DNA of 9,602 nucleotides from Bacteroidales bacterium. Its GTDB lineage: Bacteria; Bacteroidota; Bacteroidia; Bacteroidales; Bacteroidaceae. Positions 7,409 to 9,602 of this stretch are shown in pieces. Where the stretch lies: NCBI GenBank assembly GCA_004557285.1, contig SFEK01000072.1:1-9602 (forward strand), given 5' to 3'. The first letter of the stretch is position 1. Each line of letters begins with the position of its first letter. Under the pieces are notes generated by a model. That model was not told the DNA's origin. It worked only from the letters and a program-made list of their open reading frames with translations, and did no database searches. Both the position numbers and the translations under genes were made by a program.

Positions 7409-8080
7409 TTAAATCGTGGCGATTTCGTGCCATAACCGGTCTGACGGCAGCGGTGAAACAACACAAATGGGCTGTTTCGACACAGGATGGACAAACTCCA
7501 CCTTGCGCGCCAGCAGCGAGATGCTGCCATCGGGATTGCTGCGCTTGGCACCATACTTCAAGTCACCCTTGATGGGGCATCCGGCATGTGCCAACTGGCA
7601 TCTGATCTGATGATGACGACCTGTCATCAAATTCACTTCGAGCAGTGAATAATTGTCTGAACGGCCTATCAGCTGGTAGTGCAGCATGGCTTTTTTGGCC
7701 CTTGGCACCTCATGGTCGTAGGCATAGCTCTTGTTCTGCTTCTCGTTGCGCACCAGCCAGTCGGTAAGCGTGGCCTCGGTCTCGCCGGGCGTATTGCGGG
7801 TGATGGCCCAATAGGTCTTCTTCACCTCACCATTGCGAAACATGTCGTTCAGACGAGCCAAGGCCTTTGATGTCTTGGCAAATACCACCAAACCCCACAC
7901 GGGTCGGTCGAGCCGGTGGGCCACACCAAGAAACACATTGCCGGGCTTGGCATATTTTTCCTTGATGTATGCTTTCACATCATCGGCAAGAGTGCGGTCG
8001 CCGGTCTTGTCGCCCTGGACAATCTCGCCGCTGCGCTTGCTCACTATGATGATATGGTTATCCTCGTAAACGACCTGCAT
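7409..8080 (-). CDS. RluA-family RNA pseudouridine synthase
   Basis: This 223-residue enzyme should convert particular uridines in rRNA or tRNA to pseudouridine in the cytoplasm. The catalytic motif HRLDRP is at 55-60, with Asp58 as the expected nucleophile; KKTYWAI (87-93) supplies the conserved Tyr90. GRHHQIR (154-160) and GDLKYG (172-177) are further family signatures. There is no N-terminal S4 RNA-binding domain, so it belongs to the short RluA type and not the RluC/RluD type. The target nucleotide cannot be told from sequence, so no gene symbol is given. Trp62 stands where family members usually have Ser in HRLDRPVSG. The ATG at 8078-8080 is the only reasonable start and has no clear Shine-Dalgarno site. 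It follows the reductase gene by 35 bases, which suggests co-transcription. Confidence 0.9.
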   Translation of the reverse strand: MQVVYEDNHIIIVSKRSGEIVQGDKTGDRTLADDVKAYIKEKYAKPGNVFLGVAHRLDRPVWGLVVFAKTSKALARLNDMFRNGEVKKTYWAITRNTPGETEATLTDWLVRNEKQNKSYAYDHEVPRAKKAMLHYQLIGRSDNYSLLEVNLMTGRHHQIRCQLAHAGCPIKGDLKYGAKRSNPDGSISLLARKVEFVHPVSKQPICVVSPLPSDRLWHEIATI

Positions 8081-8094
8081 GGGGTTTGGCTTTG

Positions 8095-8115
8095 TTGACT
8101 ATCAATGGTCAATGG
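8095..8115. repeat. Tandem TCAATGG pair with a small inverted repeat
   Basis: The heptamer TCAATGG occurs twice in a row (8102-8115), and TTGAC at 8095-8099 pairs with GTCAA at 8108-8112 across eight bases. It occupies most of the 35-base gap between fabG and the pseudouridine synthase gene. It may be a remnant of a short tandem repeat; no function can be assigned. Confidence 0.4.
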
Positions 8116-8862
8116 TTACATGTTCATACCACCATCTACCTGTATCACCTGACCTGTAACATACGAAGAGAGGTCAGAGGCCAGGAATGTGGCCACGTTG
8201 GCAATATCCTCTACCTTGCCGGCACGGCGCAGTGGAATCTTCTGGCACCACTCTTTGCGCACCTCCTCAGGAAGGGCGGCAGTCATGGCTGTTTCGATGA
8301 AACCGGGAGCAATGGCATTGGCACGCACACCGCGCGAACCGATTTCCTGTCCGATACTCTTGGCAAGTGCTATCAGTCCGGCCTTGGAGGCAGCATAGTT
8401 GCACTGTCCGGCATTGCCGTGAACACCCACTACCGACGACATGTTGATGATGCTGCCGCTCTTCTGGCGCATCATGATTGGAGTACAGGCATGGATAAAG
8501 TTGAATGCCGACTTCAAGTTGACAGCGATAACGGCATCCCACTGAGCCTCGGTCATGCGCATCATCAGTCCGTCTTTGGTGATACCGGCATTGTTGACCA
8601 GCACGTCAATAGAGCCGAAATCCGCCTTTACCTGATTGACAACCTCTTCTGTCTGGGCAAAGTCAGCGGCATTGCTGGCATATCCCTTGGCCTTCACGCC
8701 GAAAGCCTCGATTTCTGCTTCTGTAGCCTTTCCGTTCTCATCGATAACGAGGTCGGTAAAGGCAATGTTTGCGCCCTCCTGGGCAAATTTCAACGCGATA
8801 GCTTTACCGATACCGCGTGCTGCACCTGTAATCAATGCAGTTTTACCTGTTAATAATCCCAT
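8116..8862 (-). CDS. fabG: 3-oxoacyl-[acyl-carrier-protein] reductase FabG
   Basis: This 248-residue short-chain dehydrogenase/reductase has the usual FabG length. FabG reduces 3-ketoacyl-ACP to 3-hydroxyacyl-ACP with NADPH in the elongation cycle of type II fatty-acid synthesis. The nucleotide-binding motif TGAARGIG is at 12-19, NNAG at 90-93, and the catalytic tetrad is complete: Asn115, Ser143 (in SSVVG), Tyr156 and Lys160 (YAASK). SNAAD at 63-67 and the C-terminal VDGGMNM match the family closely. The ATG at 8860-8862 gives the standard MGLLTGKTALITG start; the region before it is A/T-rich without Shine-Dalgarno, as is common in this phylum. It lies 35 bases after the tetR gene. Another short-chain reductase acting on a different substrate cannot be excluded, because the genome may hold paralogues, but the match to FabG is strong. 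Confidence 0.9.
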   Translation of the reverse strand: MGLLTGKTALITGAARGIGKAIALKFAQEGANIAFTDLVIDENGKATEAEIEAFGVKAKGYASNAADFAQTEEVVNQVKADFGSIDVLVNNAGITKDGLMMRMTEAQWDAVIAVNLKSAFNFIHACTPIMMRQKSGSIINMSSVVGVHGNAGQCNYAASKAGLIALAKSIGQEIGSRGVRANAIAPGFIETAMTAALPEEVRKEWCQKIPLRRAGKVEDIANVATFLASDLSSYVTGQVIQVDGGMNM

Positions 8863-8897
8863 TTTGTTAGATATTTAAATGAATGTAAGTATTCTGT

Positions 8898-9491
8898 TTA
8901 TTTGATGATAGGCTTGCCCAAAGCACCATACACCACCTTGGCCACCAGCGGTTTGCTGGCCTCGGGTGTCATGCCGTGGCCCAATCGGCCACAGATGTAG
9001 GGCACCTCCAGCCCCTTGATGCAATAGTGGGTGATGTCTGCCACCAGTTCCACATTGTCGATGTCAAACTCTCCATCGGCCTTGCCGTCGGCATACACTT
9101 TGCGGAAAAGTTCTATCTCGTCTTCATCGAAATTCTTGCGCACCTTCTCTACCATCCATATGTTTCTGAAAAAAGCTGCACGCAGATTGCCGTTGCGCAT
9201 CACCGTCTCCTTGATCATGCTCAAATGGGTGTAGATAAGTTCGATGATCTTGTCCTGTGGACGTATTTTCTTTGCCGCCACTTCGTCCATCTTGTCCGAC
9301 AGACGTTCCAGCTCTGATTCTATCACGGCATAATAGACATCTTCCTTGCTCTTGAAATATGTGTATAGCGTTCTCCGCCCTTTACCCGAATGTAGGGCTA
9401 TGTCGTTCATCGTAGTATTCTCCAGGCCATTCTTGGCGAACAGCTGCCGGGCTACATCAACCAATTTCTTTCTTGTTTTGGATATAGACAT
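8898..9491 (-). CDS. TetR/AcrR-family transcriptional regulator
   Basis: This 197-residue protein has a TetR-type N-terminal DNA-binding domain: a first helix (about 3-22), then the helix-turn-helix from TTMNDIA to GRRTLYTYF (about 26-46) and KSKEDV. The remaining, all-helical C-terminal part should bind a ligand and form the dimer; it has no feature that names the ligand. The frame stays open upstream to 9599, but the ATG at 9489-9491 is chosen because it gives the normal TetR length, has GGAGG eight bases upstream, and leaves the promoter and palindromes outside the gene. Its place directly before fabG suggests control of fatty-acid synthesis, perhaps sensing an acyl-ACP or acyl-CoA as FabR- or FapR-type regulators do. 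That is inference from context. Confidence 0.88.
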   Translation of the reverse strand: MSISKTRKKLVDVARQLFAKNGLENTTMNDIALHSGKGRRTLYTYFKSKEDVYYAVIESELERLSDKMDEVAAKKIRPQDKIIELIYTHLSMIKETVMRNGNLRAAFFRNIWMVEKVRKNFDEDEIELFRKVYADGKADGEFDIDNVELVADITHYCIKGLEVPYICGRLGHGMTPEASKPLVAKVVYGALGKPIIK

Positions 9492-9499
9492 GGTCTTTT

Positions 9500-9504
9500 C
9501 CTCC
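9500..9504 (-). promoter_or_regulatory. Ribosome binding site GGAGG of the tetR-family gene
   Basis: GGAGG on the minus strand lies eight bases before the ATG at 9491. It is the only perfect Shine-Dalgarno site seen before a gene start in this window, and it decides the start of the regulator against the longer open frame. Confidence 0.75.
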
Positions 9505-9513
9505 GTAATAATC

Positions 9514-9543
9514 TTTTGCACATACTTCTTTGACTGTGCAAAA
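9514..9543. promoter_or_regulatory. Perfect 9-base inverted repeat over the -7 box and leader of tetR
   Basis: TTTTGCACA (9514-9522) and TGTGCAAAA (9535-9543) are perfect reverse complements separated by 12 bases; the arm centres are 21 bases apart, two helical turns. The repeat begins within the -7 box and covers the probable transcription start. It could be a second operator or an RNA hairpin in the leader. Confidence 0.55.
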
Positions 9544-9569
9544 TTATGTATTTTATTTGAAACGACAAA
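9539..9569 (-). promoter_or_regulatory. Bacteroidota-type promoter of the tetR-fabG-pseudouridine synthase genes
   Basis: On the minus strand TTTG (9569-9566) is followed after 19 bases by TAATTTTG (9546-9539), an exact match to the Bacteroidota -33/-7 consensus TTTG and TAnnTTTG with normal spacing. The start of transcription would be around 9530-9534 and the leader about 40 bases. Confidence 0.65.
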
Positions 9570-9579
9570 ACATTTTGTC
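9564..9579. promoter_or_regulatory. Likely TetR operator: perfect 16-base palindrome over the -33 box
   Basis: GACAAAA (9564-9570) and TTTTGTC (9573-9579) are perfect reverse complements around a two-base centre. Size and symmetry suit a TetR-family dimer, and the site covers the -33 TTTG, so binding would block RNA polymerase. Self-repression by the adjacent regulator is the simplest reading. Confidence 0.6.
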
Positions 9580-9602
9580 AAATTATTACACATTGTCATC
9601 TT

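Noticed and set aside
8086..8853. A 255-codon plus-strand open frame
   Set aside because: It is antisense to almost all of fabG, which has a complete catalytic tetrad; the reverse frame has no motif.
9492..9599. Upstream extension of the tetR-family protein
   Set aside because: It would add 36 residues of non-family sequence, run through the promoter and both palindromes, and ignore the GGAGG site before the ATG at 9491.

Overview
The window looks like chromosomal DNA from a Bacteroidota bacterium, most likely order Bacteroidales and possibly a Prevotella-like genus. The evidence is a tetR promoter with the Bacteroidota layout (TTTG, 19 bases, TAATTTTG), mostly weak or absent Shine-Dalgarno sites, and an outer-membrane assembly partner that is a lipoprotein (TamL type) rather than the proteobacterial TamA. 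The genus is inferred from general look, not from a marker gene.

Layout, left to right. Bases 2-103 hold the last 33 codons of a plus-strand gene, probably an outer-membrane beta-barrel. Bases 104-395 are a non-coding gap between convergent genes. It contains two different four-unit tandem arrays, one with a 22-base and one with a 23-base period; the end of the first doubles as a plausible terminator for the plus-strand gene. Everything from 396 to 9491 is on the minus strand, transcribed right to left: tetR-family regulator (9491-8898), fabG-type ketoacyl-ACP reductase (8862-8116), RluA-family pseudouridine synthase (8080-7409), tamB (7281-2701) and tamL (2711-396).

How the genes fit together. 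The regulator has a well-formed promoter, a perfect 16-base palindrome lying over its -33 box (a likely operator), a second perfect inverted repeat over its -7 box and leader, and a GGAGG ribosome binding site. fabG and the pseudouridine synthase follow with 35-base gaps, so one regulated transcript for the three genes is likely. A 127-base gap with a weak terminator, a weak promoter and a leader hairpin separates them from tamB, which overlaps the start of tamL. TamB (inner-membrane-anchored, periplasm-spanning) and TamL (outer-membrane lipoprotein of the Omp85 superfamily) are expected to work as one envelope-assembly or lipid-transport module. The neighbourhood therefore joins fatty-acid synthesis to outer-membrane biogenesis; a regulatory link between them is an inference.

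I see no phage, insertion sequence, CRISPR array, tRNA, rRNA or defence system. The coding part is ordinary core genome; the less ordinary parts are the twin repeat arrays and the two-palindrome control region upstream of tetR.
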